A stretch of DNA of 64,000 bases from Lachnospiraceae bacterium P6A3. Lineage in GTDB: Bacteria; Bacillota; Clostridia; Lachnospirales; Lachnospiraceae. A model generated the notes under the pieces. It had not been told where the DNA came from and searched no databases. It saw only the letters and a program-made list of their open reading frames with translations. Both the position numbers and the translations under genes were made by a program. Position 1 is the first letter of the stretch; every line of letters starts with the position of its first letter. The stretch is taken from positions 746,911-810,910 of the forward strand of contig KL370861.1 of assembly GCA_000702085.1 (NCBI GenBank). Reading direction: 5' to 3'. This document shows positions 16,810 through 26,017 of the stretch, in pieces.

Positions 16810-18138
16810 TTGAATAAGGGTCATATCGTAAAAAGCGTAAATAAAGGTTCCATAGCAGACTCGCTGGGCATTTTGCCCGGCGATGTTGTAATTAAGATAG
16901 ATGATAATGAAATAGAAGATATCTTCGATTATCAGTTCTTTACCCTCACCGATTATCTGGTTCTTACCGTTTTGAGAGACGGCGAAGAGTGGGAATATGA
17001 GATTGAAAAGGGCGATAACGAAGATCTCGGACTTGTCTTTGAAAACGGAATGATGGGAGATTACAGAAGATGCAGCAATAACTGTATTTTCTGCTTTATT
17101 GACCAGATGCCTCCCGGTATGAGGGATACTCTTTATTTCAAAGACGATGATTCCAGACTATCTTTCCTACAGGGAAATTACATAACTCTCACAAATCTTT
17201 CTCAAAAAGATCTCGACAGGATCATCCGATATAATCTTTCACCTGTTAATGTTTCCATACATACAATGAATCCCGAACTCAGATGTAAGATGCTGGGAAA
17301 CCGCTTTGCGGGGACATCGCTTAAAAAACTTGATGTTCTTGCCGAGGCCGGCATAGAAATGAACGGCCAGGTTGTATGCTGCAAAGGTATTAATGACGGT
17401 AAGGAACTGGAGTTTACCATTTCCGAGCTGATGAAGTATATTCCATCTTTTAAATCTTTATCCGTTGTACCGGTAGGGCTGTCAAAATACCGTGAAGGGC
17501 TGTATCCGCTGGAGCCTTTCGGACCTGAGGATTCAGCGGAAGTGATCGATATAATCGAGAAATACCAGAAAATCTGCTTTGAAAAATTCGGCATTCACTT
17601 TGTTCATGCAAGCGATGAATGGTATCTGGTTGCGGGCAGGGAAATGCCTGAAGCGGACAGATATGACGGATATCTGCAGCTTGATAACGGAGTCGGTATG
17701 ATGCGCTCCTTTATGGATGAGATCGACGAACAGATAAAAAAGCGTAAGGATGACGGATCCTTTGAGAAATATTCCTGTGACAGGCATTTTACACTTGTTA
17801 CGGGTAAACTGGCATATCCCGTTATTAAAGCTACTGCAGACAGGGTTATGTCCGAAATGAAAGGTGTCAGGATCGACGTTGCGGAAATCAGAAATGACTT
17901 TTTCGGAGAGAGGATTACCGTTTCCGGTCTTCTTACAGGACAGGATATTATAGCCCAGTTAAAGGGCAGAGACTTAGGCTCCGAGGTCAAATTACCGGAG
18001 AGTGTAGTAAGGGCCGGAACCGACGTTTTTCTTGATGATTACACGATTCCTCAGGTGTCGGAAACTTTACAAGTTCGCGTAGTTACGATAAAATCTAATG
18101 GTTACGACTTTGTTGATCAATTGATCGGAATAGGATAA
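16810..18138 (+). CDS. PDZ / radical-SAM-like DUF512 protein
   Basis: 442 residues. An N-terminal PDZ-like segment (KGSIADSLGILPGDVVIKI, about 9-27) precedes an iron-sulfur site of radical SAM spacing, C88-x3-C92-x2-C95 in CSNNCIFCFIDQMP, and the C-terminal DUF512 (TGKLAYPVIK through VTIKSNGYDFVDQL). Members are widespread in Clostridia and commonly lie next to der, as here; their reaction is not established. The start is TTG 16810 behind AGGAG. Its stop is two bases before der, so both probably come from one transcript and may share a ribosome- or RNA-related role. Confidence 0.9.
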   Translation: MNKGHIVKSVNKGSIADSLGILPGDVVIKIDDNEIEDIFDYQFFTLTDYLVLTVLRDGEEWEYEIEKGDNEDLGLVFENGMMGDYRRCSNNCIFCFIDQMPPGMRDTLYFKDDDSRLSFLQGNYITLTNLSQKDLDRIIRYNLSPVNVSIHTMNPELRCKMLGNRFAGTSLKKLDVLAEAGIEMNGQVVCCKGINDGKELEFTISELMKYIPSFKSLSVVPVGLSKYREGLYPLEPFGPEDSAEVIDIIEKYQKICFEKFGIHFVHASDEWYLVAGREMPEADRYDGYLQLDNGVGMMRSFMDEIDEQIKKRKDDGSFEKYSCDRHFTLVTGKLAYPVIKATADRVMSEMKGVRIDVAEIRNDFFGERITVSGLLTGQDIIAQLKGRDLGSEVKLPESVVRAGTDVFLDDYTIPQVSETLQVRVVTIKSNGYDFVDQLIGIG

Positions 18139-18140
18139 TT

Positions 18141-19463
18141 ATGAGCAGACCTATTGTGGCCGTTGTCGGACGTCCCAATGTCGGAAAATCCACCCTTTTT
18201 AATGCCCTTGCAGGTGAGAGGATTTCCATCGTTAAAGACACTCCCGGCATCACAAGAGACAGGATTTATGCGGATGTCTCCTGGCTGAATTACAATTTTG
18301 TATTGATAGATACAGGCGGAATCGAACCCGAATCCAAAGACCTTATTCTTTCTTCAATGAGAGAACAGGCCCAGATCGCCATCGATACCGCTGATGTTAT
18401 TATATTTGTTTGCGATGTTAAGACAGGCCTTCAGGATGCCGATGCAGGCGTTGCCGCTATGCTCAGAAAATCCAGAAAGCCGGTCGTTTTATGCGTTAAT
18501 AAAGTAGATTCTTTTGATAAACAGCAGGCCGATGTTTTTGAATTCTATAATCTGGGAATCGGTGAACCATTCCCCATTTCCGCTGTCGGAATGCTGGGAT
18601 TCGGTGAACTGCTGGATAAGGTCGTAAGTTATTTTCCCGAAGAGAGCGAAGCACCAGAGGATGAAGATATTCCCAAGGTAGCCGTTATAGGTAAACCCAA
18701 CACCGGCAAATCGTCTCTTATCAATAAACTTCTTGGAGAAAACCGTCTTATCGTATCCGATATCGCGGGAACTACAAGAGATGCCGTTGATACAAGGGTA
18801 AAGTTCGGAGATAAAGAATATATCTTTATCGATACCGCCGGACTTCGCAGAAAAAACAAGATCAAAGATGAGCTTGAACATTTTATGATAGTCAGAACCG
18901 TCGGTGCGGTTGAAAGAGCCGATATTGCCGTTCTGGTTATCGATGCAAAGGAAGGCGTTACGGAGCAGGATGCCAAGATTGCGGGAATCGCCCATGACAG
19001 AGGAAAGGCGGTTGTTATTGCAGTCAATAAGTGGGATGCTGTCGAAAAGGACGATAAGACCATTTATAAGTTTACCGAGAATGTCAGAAACATTCTTTCC
19101 TTTATGCCTTATGCGGAGATTGTTTTTATATCCGCTCTTACCGGTCAGAGATTAAACAAGCTCTTTGAAACAATAGACATTGTCAGGGAAAGTCAGGACA
19201 GAAGAGTCGGAACCGGTGCTCTTAACGAGATTCTTGCCGAGGCGGTGGCTATGCAGCAGCCTCCCAATGATAAAGGAAGATTCCTTAAGCTTTACTATAT
19301 TACCCAGGTCGCATCAAGACCTCCGACGTTTGTTATTTTCGTTAACGACAAAGAACTCGCCCATTTTTCATATATCAGATATATTGAAAATCAGGTGAGA
19401 GAAACCTTCGGGTTTAAAGGTACACCTCTCAAGTTCATAGTCAGAGAGAGGAAAGGTGAGTAA
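18141..19463 (+). CDS. der: Ribosome biogenesis GTPase Der (EngA)
   Basis: 440 residues with two tandem GTPase domains, the hallmark of Der: GRPNVGKSTLFN, DTPGITRDR, DTGGIE and NKVD in the first; GKPNTGKSSLIN, DTAGLRRKNKI and NKWD in the second; then a C-terminal KH-like domain (KFIVRERK end). Essential for 50S subunit assembly. The ATG comes two bases after the DUF512 gene. The stop lies within the start region of plsY. Full length and canonical. Confidence 0.97.
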   Translation: MSRPIVAVVGRPNVGKSTLFNALAGERISIVKDTPGITRDRIYADVSWLNYNFVLIDTGGIEPESKDLILSSMREQAQIAIDTADVIIFVCDVKTGLQDADAGVAAMLRKSRKPVVLCVNKVDSFDKQQADVFEFYNLGIGEPFPISAVGMLGFGELLDKVVSYFPEESEAPEDEDIPKVAVIGKPNTGKSSLINKLLGENRLIVSDIAGTTRDAVDTRVKFGDKEYIFIDTAGLRRKNKIKDELEHFMIVRTVGAVERADIAVLVIDAKEGVTEQDAKIAGIAHDRGKAVVIAVNKWDAVEKDDKTIYKFTENVRNILSFMPYAEIVFISALTGQRLNKLFETIDIVRESQDRRVGTGALNEILAEAVAMQQPPNDKGRFLKLYYITQVASRPPTFVIFVNDKELAHFSYIRYIENQVRETFGFKGTPLKFIVRERKGE

Positions 19464-19464
19464 T

Positions 19465-20145
19465 ATGGCCAGGTTATGGTGTTTTTTGATAGGGTATGCT
19501 TTCGGCCTTATTCAGACCGCATTTATTGTCGGTAAGCATAAAGGTATAGATATCAGAAATTACGGGAGCGGAAACGCAGGTACCACAAATGCGCTCAGGG
19601 TTCTCGGCAAAAAATACGGACTGATTGTTTTTGCGGGAGACATGCTTAAGGCGATTGTCACCTCTCTTATCATCAGATTAACTTTCGGTGCAATATATCC
19701 CGACATGAAATATCTGCTTATTTTGTGGGGCGGCGCAGGATGTATTCTGGCTCATGATTTTCCTTTCTATATGCACTTTAAAGGCGGAAAAGGAATCGCC
19801 GCAACCGGAGGAACCGTTCTTTGCTTTCACGGTTCGTTCTTTTTTACCGGATTGGCATATTTCTTCGTTCCCTTTTTTATCACACATTACGTAAGCCTCG
19901 GATCTCTGATACTTTACGCGGGATTTGTGATCCAGCTGGTTGTTTCCGGCCAGCTCCATCCCTTCGGAGTATTTGAGGGTATATCCCAGGCCTATCTTAA
20001 CGAAATGTATATAATCGCCCTTTGTCTCATGATCCTTGCCTACTGGCAGCACAGATCAAACATTGTAAGACTTATCAAGGGCGAAGAGAGAAAGACATAT
20101 CTGGGTAAAAAGAGTACGGAGAATCTTTCTGACACTAATAAGTAA
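19465..20145 (+). CDS. plsY: Glycerol-3-phosphate acyltransferase PlsY
   Basis: 226 residues, polytopic. Transfers the acyl group from acyl-phosphate to glycerol 3-phosphate, the first step in phospholipid synthesis. The conserved loops are present: DIRNYGSGNAGTTNALRVLG, FKGGKGIAATGGT and a final YWQHRSNIVRLIKGEERKT. I prefer ATG 19465, spaced four bases from AGGTGAG; a GTG at 19456 inside the der stop region is an alternative start. It precedes gpsA, which makes its substrate glycerol 3-phosphate, so the pair forms a functional unit as in Bacillus. Confidence 0.94.
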   Translation: MARLWCFLIGYAFGLIQTAFIVGKHKGIDIRNYGSGNAGTTNALRVLGKKYGLIVFAGDMLKAIVTSLIIRLTFGAIYPDMKYLLILWGGAGCILAHDFPFYMHFKGGKGIAATGGTVLCFHGSFFFTGLAYFFVPFFITHYVSLGSLILYAGFVIQLVVSGQLHPFGVFEGISQAYLNEMYIIALCLMILAYWQHRSNIVRLIKGEERKTYLGKKSTENLSDTNK

Positions 20146-20168
20146 TATTTTTCTGTGAGGTATTTGAT

Positions 20169-21173
20169 ATGGCAAAGATTACTGTTCTTGGCGGTGGTAC
20201 CTGGGCAATCGGACTTACTATTCAGCTTGCGACTGCAGGTCATGATGTGACCGTATGGTCCGCTCTGGAATCCGAGATTGATATGCTTCGGAGCACCCAT
20301 GCACATGTTAATCTTCCGGGAGCAACCATTCCCGATTCCGTCAAATATACTCTCGATGACAAAGAAGCCGTTACGGACAGAGATATTCTTGTAATGGCTG
20401 TCGCAAGTTCCTTTACCAGAAAAACCGCGAAAAGACTTGCTCCTTACATAAAGGAGGGGCAGATAATAGTTGATGTGGCCAAGGGAATCGAAGAGGGAAC
20501 TCTTAAAACTCTTTCCGAACAGATTAATGATGAGATACCCTCGGCTAAGGTAGTGGCTTTATCGGGCCCTACGCATGCAGAAGAAGTCAGCAGGTATATG
20601 CCGACCACAATTGTTGCGTCATCTCCCGATAAAGAAGTTGCCATGTATATCCAGGATGTATTTATGACGGATACCTTAAGAGTTTATACCAGCTCCGATA
20701 TCAAAGGCGTTGAGCTTGGCGGATCTCTTAAGAATGTTGTTGCACTTGCCGCAGGCATTGCAGACGGTCTGGGCTACGGAGATAATGCAAAAGCCGCACT
20801 TATAACCAGAGGAATTGCGGAGATCTCAAGACTCGGCGTGAAAATGGGATGCAGACCGGAGACTTTCAGCGGCCTTACCGGAATGGGAGATCTTATAGTA
20901 ACATGTGCCAGCATGCATTCCAGAAACAGAAGATGCGGCATTCTTCTGGGACAGGGTAAGAGCCTTGAAGAAGCTCAAAAAGAAGTCGGAATGGTTGTCG
21001 AAGGAATATATTCCGCAAAAGCAGCAATTGAACTCGGTAAAAAATACGATGTTTCACTTCCCATCATCGAGCAGGTTAATCTGATCCTGTTTGAAGGTAA
21101 AGACGCAGGTACAGCCGTTAAGGAATTAATGCTTAGGGAAAAGAAGGATGAAGTATCCGATACTCAGTGGTGA
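20169..21173 (+). CDS. gpsA: NAD(P)H-dependent glycerol-3-phosphate dehydrogenase
   Basis: 334 residues. Reduces dihydroxyacetone phosphate to sn-glycerol 3-phosphate for PlsY. N-terminal Rossmann motif VLGGGTWAIGLTIQL, SGPTHAEEV, and the catalytic lysine region ELGGSLKNVVALAAGI with GYGDNAKAALITRG. GAGG SD seven bases ahead. The 3' end overlaps by 26 bases the start of an unrelated signalling gene, so the downstream module is translationally tied to this housekeeping gene. Confidence 0.96.
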   Translation: MAKITVLGGGTWAIGLTIQLATAGHDVTVWSALESEIDMLRSTHAHVNLPGATIPDSVKYTLDDKEAVTDRDILVMAVASSFTRKTAKRLAPYIKEGQIIVDVAKGIEEGTLKTLSEQINDEIPSAKVVALSGPTHAEEVSRYMPTTIVASSPDKEVAMYIQDVFMTDTLRVYTSSDIKGVELGGSLKNVVALAAGIADGLGYGDNAKAALITRGIAEISRLGVKMGCRPETFSGLTGMGDLIVTCASMHSRNRRCGILLGQGKSLEEAQKEVGMVVEGIYSAKAAIELGKKYDVSLPIIEQVNLILFEGKDAGTAVKELMLREKKDEVSDTQW

Positions 21174-22614
21174 TATTTCCGTATACATTATCATACTGTC
21201 GGCCTTTTTGCTGATTGCGATTAACCTTTTGATCGCCTCTTGCTATATTTTTGTCAAATATAAGAATAAATACACGTCCGGTCTGTATAAAGCACGTGAA
21301 GAAGCAAGACTTGCCGTGGAAAATAAAAATCTTGTTCTGTCCAATGTTTCCCGTCTTATAAGGAATCAGATGATTCGTGTTGTCGGAACCAACGAACTTA
21401 TTTTTCGTGAAAGTTCCGACAATATTACCAGAGAAAGAGCTTTACAGATCAGATCCTCACTGGATGATATCCTTGCCCTTATGCAGGGGGTGCAGGATTA
21501 TTCCATGCTTGAGCGTAATCTTATTGATGTGGTATCTGATGAATTTGATCTTGCTTCCCTGATCATTGATTCTGTTACCATGACTGCGCCTCTTTACAGG
21601 TCCAAAGACCTTATTCTCGATCTTTCCGTAGATAAATCACTTCCAAGAAAAATAGTCGGAGATTCTTACAAGCTGAGAAGATGCCTGATATATCTTCTTT
21701 CTTTTGCGTGCAAAAAAAATAACAGGGGTAAAGTTAAACTGTCCATCGATCTTAAGAAAAATGAAGGCTCCAGATGCACAATCGAATTTAATCTTCATAT
21801 CACGGGTCTGGATATAAGTCTTTCCAAGATAGATTACCTGCTTTCCTATGAATCCGCAGTTAATGATATGATTTTTTCACACAGTGATCTTGATCTTCTG
21901 GACGTTTATCTTGCATCCGGATATCTTCGTATACTCGGTACGGAACTTGAGATTACAAATGCAGATAAGGATGTGTTTGATGTTTCCTTTACACTTAAAA
22001 CCAAGAGCGTGGAAGATGAAGTTATCGGAGATATAAGAAATGCATACAGAAACGGCAATCGCCGAAGAAATGATTCCGGTCTGAGATTTAAAGCAGACGG
22101 GGTAAGGATTCTTTTTATCGATGAAAAAGAAGCTTCCGTTAATTATGTTGAGAAAATAATCGGGGATACCGGTATTAAACTCGATTCCGCAAGTACCTTA
22201 TCCGATGCTTCGGCACTTTTATCCCATAATGAATATGACCTTATTATGCTGAATGATGCGCTTAAGACCGATGATGGGATTTTTTACATAGATAAGATAC
22301 GCAGCGGAGAAATTAGTGCCGCCAATTCCCGCATTCCCTGTATTGCGGTTACATCAGATATAAAGCTTTCTATTTCCGAGTCGGTCAGTCATAAAAAATA
22401 CGAATCGTTTTTGCTTAATCCGATTGATCCCGAAACATTGGAGGATACTCTTATAAAGCTTCTTCCGGCAGGCAAGATTGAAGTTGTTTCGGATTATGGT
22501 CTGTTTCCCGGCATCAGAAGCGTAGACGACATACGAAAATATTCCGAGGGTTATGAGGAATTGTATGAAAATGCCGTCAGGATCTATAAACGTTCAAAGG
22601 CGTATAAAGAGTAA
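21148..22614 (+). CDS. Membrane-anchored pseudo-histidine-kinase with degenerate receiver domain
   Basis: 488 residues: transmembrane helix (about 12-36), a HisKA-like helix pair, a HATPase-like region and a C-terminal receiver-like domain (about 325-455). Every catalytic site is altered. The H box, normally SHEIRTPL, reads SRLIRNQM, with Arg at the histidine position (R69). The N box reads IYLLSFACKK, without its asparagine, and no glycine-rich G1 or G2 box is visible. The receiver has Asn at the acceptor site (YDLIMLND, N369) and FLLNPID, with Asn for the usual lysine, though an acidic pair (FIDE) remains. It is therefore expected to bind or scaffold rather than catalyse. The ATG overlaps gpsA by 26 bases. 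The domain reading is confident; the role is inferred. Confidence 0.8.
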   Translation: MKYPILSGDISVYIIILSAFLLIAINLLIASCYIFVKYKNKYTSGLYKAREEARLAVENKNLVLSNVSRLIRNQMIRVVGTNELIFRESSDNITRERALQIRSSLDDILALMQGVQDYSMLERNLIDVVSDEFDLASLIIDSVTMTAPLYRSKDLILDLSVDKSLPRKIVGDSYKLRRCLIYLLSFACKKNNRGKVKLSIDLKKNEGSRCTIEFNLHITGLDISLSKIDYLLSYESAVNDMIFSHSDLDLLDVYLASGYLRILGTELEITNADKDVFDVSFTLKTKSVEDEVIGDIRNAYRNGNRRRNDSGLRFKADGVRILFIDEKEASVNYVEKIIGDTGIKLDSASTLSDASALLSHNEYDLIMLNDALKTDDGIFYIDKIRSGEISAANSRIPCIAVTSDIKLSISESVSHKKYESFLLNPIDPETLEDTLIKLLPAGKIEVVSDYGLFPGIRSVDDIRKYSEGYEELYENAVRIYKRSKAYKE

Positions 22615-22637
22615 TTTGGTTTTGGCAGAGGTTTCTT

Positions 22638-25259
22638 ATGCTCTATCAGCTTGATTACAATATATTTTTTGAACTTGCAGCACTTCCCGTAGATCTGATA
22701 GTGCTTTTCTTTGTGCTGGGAAATTATAAAAACGAGGAAGAGGCGAATTTCAGATTTAAGATTTTTGCTTCCTTTGTTACTGTCGGATGTGTCCTTGATA
22801 TAGTTACCGCCATCCTTTGCAGTATGGATGGTATTCCAAATCTGTTAAGGATGTTCTTCTATACATATGTAAACTTCATGTCTGCATGTGCGGGCATGGC
22901 GTATTATCTGTATATGTGTGCTTTTTCGAAGTTTTATAAGAGAAAAGGCCTTCTTATCATAAGTTACCTTATAAACATCATATATATACTTCTTCTTATC
23001 ATTAATATGTTTTCCGGTATCGCATATTCATATGACGATTCCGGTGATGCGGTACACGGCCCCTTATTTGTTCCGGTGGTCTATATGTTTCCTTTGTTCT
23101 ATGTTGTACTTGGTACCATTCTTGTCTTTCTGCAAAAAAAGAAATTCACCAAAGTACAAAGAACATTTATGCTCATTGGGCTTTCAGTAATATTAGCCAT
23201 ATTCCTCGGGCAGTCGGGCAGAAATGAGAGCACTCTCATGATCTATTACATCGGATCCATAGGTATGCTCATGCTGTTCCTTACACTGGAAACCCCGGAT
23301 CACCTGAGGCTTCTTCAAACGGTTGATGAGCTTGAAGAAGCGAGAACGGGTGAAAAGAATGCCCTCGATAAGATTAAAGAGGTGGATGATTCCAACAGCA
23401 AGCTCCTTGTTCATCTGTCCCATGAGATGAAAACTCCGGTAAATGCAATTTTGGGATACAGCGATGCCATTATGAAGGCTGATGTTCCCGATGAAGTAAG
23501 GGAAAATGCAACGAATGTATTTAAGGGGGCCAAAAGACTTAACCAGTTCATGAATGAGCTGACGGATTATGCTTCGGACAGAAACAGACTTTCCGAGACT
23601 ATGATGCCGTATTATGCCGAATATGATAAAGGCGGAAAAGACAGATTTGATGACTTTGAACAATCCGATCTAAAGGCGCTGGAAAGAAGTGCTCATGAGA
23701 GCAGAAGATATAATTTCCGGCGTGATTCCGCACAATATAAGATACTTTGTGTTGATGATAACGAATTGAATCTTGACCTTCTTGTCAGGATAGTTTCATC
23801 ATTCGGTTTTTCCGTTGATTCAGCCGTAAACGGAGAAGAAGCCATTGCTCTTGTCAGGAAAAATACATACGATTTGATTTTTATGGATCATATGATGCCT
23901 GTAACAGACGGAGTTGAGGCTATGCATATCATGAGAGACGAAGGTCTCTGTGATCTTACCCCTATAATTGTCGTCACAGCAAATGCTGTCAGGGGAGAAA
24001 AAGAAAAATATCTGAAAGAAGGCTTTGATTCCTATATTCCAAAACCGTTCTCTAACGGTTCTATTTTGCGAGTGATCGGAAAATTCCTTCCTATCGCAAA
24101 TATGGACACCCTTGTTAAGGTTAATGACAAAGCCGGCATTTCAAGATTTATGCTTGCTTCCACGTTTTCCAGACCTCTTTTGTGCCCGCTGGCCAGATTT
24201 TTGATTTCGGGTTCGGATTCTGATAATATTAACAGAATTGCCAGATTATTTTCGACTACTACGGGCAAAGTTGATGTTGTATACGATGGTGATGACTTCG
24301 TAAGGTATATTACAGAAAACGAATATGATATCATATTTGTTGAGGACGGCCTTGCCGATTCATCGGGCAGTCTTATCAAAAACTATATTTGGAACTATGT
24401 TGATGTTCCTTCGATTTTGATCACGGATGTTTCCTCCGCACACGACCCTGCGGTAATTTATGAAAGTTATACAGATTACATGGATTACGGTGCGGGAGCG
24501 GAGATTATAGATGCAATTCTTTTGCTCTATCTGCCCAAGAATAAAGTCGGTGTGATAGGCTCTTCCGAAAAGAACGACGATTCTAAGCCTTTACCCTATG
24601 ATACCGAGAATATCGTTCCTGTTTCGGATACCGTTATCCTGAAAACAGATGAAAACGAGGATGCTTTAGCCGGGATTCCGGAAGCTGTCCGGGAGATGGA
24701 TGAAATTGACGCGGATCTCGGATTCAATAATTGCGGATCCGATGAAGGTCTGGTTAGAGCACTTGAGATTTTTGCTTCAAATGCAATGTCAAAAGCGGAT
24801 GAGATAGAATCATTTTACGATTCCGGTGATATTGATGCTTATACTATCCGTGTACATGCCCTTAAAAGTTCCGCAAGGATTATCGGAGCGGTTTCGCTTT
24901 CCGAAAAAGCAGGGCTTCTTGAAGGGGCCGGCAAATCCGGAGATAAATCATATATTGATCTGAATACCGGTGCGCTTTTGGACGATTTCAGAAGTCTTGG
25001 AAGCAAGCTGAAAGCAGTCTTTGAAGATAAAGACAAGGGCGATAAGGAACCCATCGGTGCAGCTAAACTGCAGGATGCTTATAATACCATATATGAGCTT
25101 GCTCAGATGATGGATTATGACAGCCTTGAACTTATATTTGCTTCACTAAAGGAGTATTCTTTCGAAGAAAAAGACCGTCTTAAACTGGAGCGTATTAAGA
25201 GCGCTATGGATGAGCTCAACTGGGACGGTGTATTAAAGGCGGTAAAGGAGTCATTATGA
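22638..25259 (+). CDS. 7TM HisKA-REC-pseudoREC-HPt phosphorelay protein lacking a kinase ATPase domain
   Basis: 873 residues. About seven N-terminal membrane helices (1-~215), a coiled-coil linker, HisKA with an intact H box HLSHEMKTPVNAILG (H262), then only ~40 residues before a canonical receiver (LCVDDNELN, YDLIFMDHMMPVTDG with D417, IPKPFS). No HATPase_c domain fits between them. A second receiver-like domain follows (about 515-635), with Glu at the acceptor site (YDIIFVED, E569). Next comes an HPt domain with H740 in RVHALKSSA, and a helical end. The protein carries three potential phosphate carriers but cannot phosphorylate itself, so a partner kinase is needed. AGAGG SD; ATGA overlap with the next gene. 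Confidence 0.85.
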   Translation: MLYQLDYNIFFELAALPVDLIVLFFVLGNYKNEEEANFRFKIFASFVTVGCVLDIVTAILCSMDGIPNLLRMFFYTYVNFMSACAGMAYYLYMCAFSKFYKRKGLLIISYLINIIYILLLIINMFSGIAYSYDDSGDAVHGPLFVPVVYMFPLFYVVLGTILVFLQKKKFTKVQRTFMLIGLSVILAIFLGQSGRNESTLMIYYIGSIGMLMLFLTLETPDHLRLLQTVDELEEARTGEKNALDKIKEVDDSNSKLLVHLSHEMKTPVNAILGYSDAIMKADVPDEVRENATNVFKGAKRLNQFMNELTDYASDRNRLSETMMPYYAEYDKGGKDRFDDFEQSDLKALERSAHESRRYNFRRDSAQYKILCVDDNELNLDLLVRIVSSFGFSVDSAVNGEEAIALVRKNTYDLIFMDHMMPVTDGVEAMHIMRDEGLCDLTPIIVVTANAVRGEKEKYLKEGFDSYIPKPFSNGSILRVIGKFLPIANMDTLVKVNDKAGISRFMLASTFSRPLLCPLARFLISGSDSDNINRIARLFSTTTGKVDVVYDGDDFVRYITENEYDIIFVEDGLADSSGSLIKNYIWNYVDVPSILITDVSSAHDPAVIYESYTDYMDYGAGAEIIDAILLLYLPKNKVGVIGSSEKNDDSKPLPYDTENIVPVSDTVILKTDENEDALAGIPEAVREMDEIDADLGFNNCGSDEGLVRALEIFASNAMSKADEIESFYDSGDIDAYTIRVHALKSSARIIGAVSLSEKAGLLEGAGKSGDKSYIDLNTGALLDDFRSLGSKLKAVFEDKDKGDKEPIGAAKLQDAYNTIYELAQMMDYDSLELIFASLKEYSFEEKDRLKLERIKSAMDELNWDGVLKAVKESL

Positions 25260-26017
25260 CGGATTCCATACTTATTATCAGTAAAGTAGACAGTTTTATG
25301 GTCAATGCGATCAAGGTAAAACTTGAATCGGCGGGATTTATGTGTTTTTTTGAATCCACCGATTCTCCGACCATTAACAAGAGTATCGACGAAAAGAAAG
25401 TCATTGTTTTATATGTTGACGATTCGATCTTTGAAAAACCGGATCTTCTTATTTATCTGAAAGATAAATGCAACGATGATGATAAGAAGCTTATTCTGAT
25501 AGGTTCTCCGTCGGACTTTAACGGTATTTCCGACTATATATCGGATAATTATCTCGCCGGAAAGCTTGAGAGACCCTTCGATATAAGCGATCTTATCGCA
25601 ATCCTGTTCGGAGTTCAGTCTACGAAAGTGGTTGATGAAGATAAAAAGAGCATACTTATAGTAGACGATGACGCAAGCTACCTGAGAACGGTTCGTGACT
25701 GGCTGAAAGATATTTATAAAGTATATATGGCCAATTCGGGTATTCAGGCTTTGACCTGGCTTGCCAAAAACCATGCGGATCTTATACTTCTGGACTATAT
25801 GATGCCCATAACCACAGGAAAAGAAATCCTCGAGATGCTTCGAAGTGAAGACTTTTCCAAGGATATACCGGTTATTTTCCTTACATGCAAATCCGATAAG
25901 GAAACGGTTAAATCCGTAATGCCTCTTAAACCCGAAGGATATCTTCTGAAGTCCATTAATATGGCGGTACTCAGAAGTGAACTGGAAAAATTTTTTAACG
26001 GAGAAAGTTTGATATGA
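25256..26017 (+). CDS. Tandem receiver-domain protein (degenerate REC + canonical REC)
   Basis: 253 residues. Residues ~3-115 look like a receiver fold but lack the N-terminal acidic pair (ILIISKVD) and have LERPFD at the lysine site. Residues ~127-250 are a canonical receiver: ILIVDDDASYL, the acceptor in LILLDYMMPITTG, VIFLTCKSD and EGYLLKSI. There is no DNA-binding or enzymatic output domain, so it likely passes phosphate or works by protein contact. AAAGGAG SD, start overlapping the phosphorelay gene (ATGA) and stop overlapping the MoxR gene (ATGA), which argues that its partner is the ATPase encoded next. Confidence 0.87.
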   Translation: MTDSILIISKVDSFMVNAIKVKLESAGFMCFFESTDSPTINKSIDEKKVIVLYVDDSIFEKPDLLIYLKDKCNDDDKKLILIGSPSDFNGISDYISDNYLAGKLERPFDISDLIAILFGVQSTKVVDEDKKSILIVDDDASYLRTVRDWLKDIYKVYMANSGIQALTWLAKNHADLILLDYMMPITTGKEILEMLRSEDFSKDIPVIFLTCKSDKETVKSVMPLKPEGYLLKSINMAVLRSELEKFFNGESLI

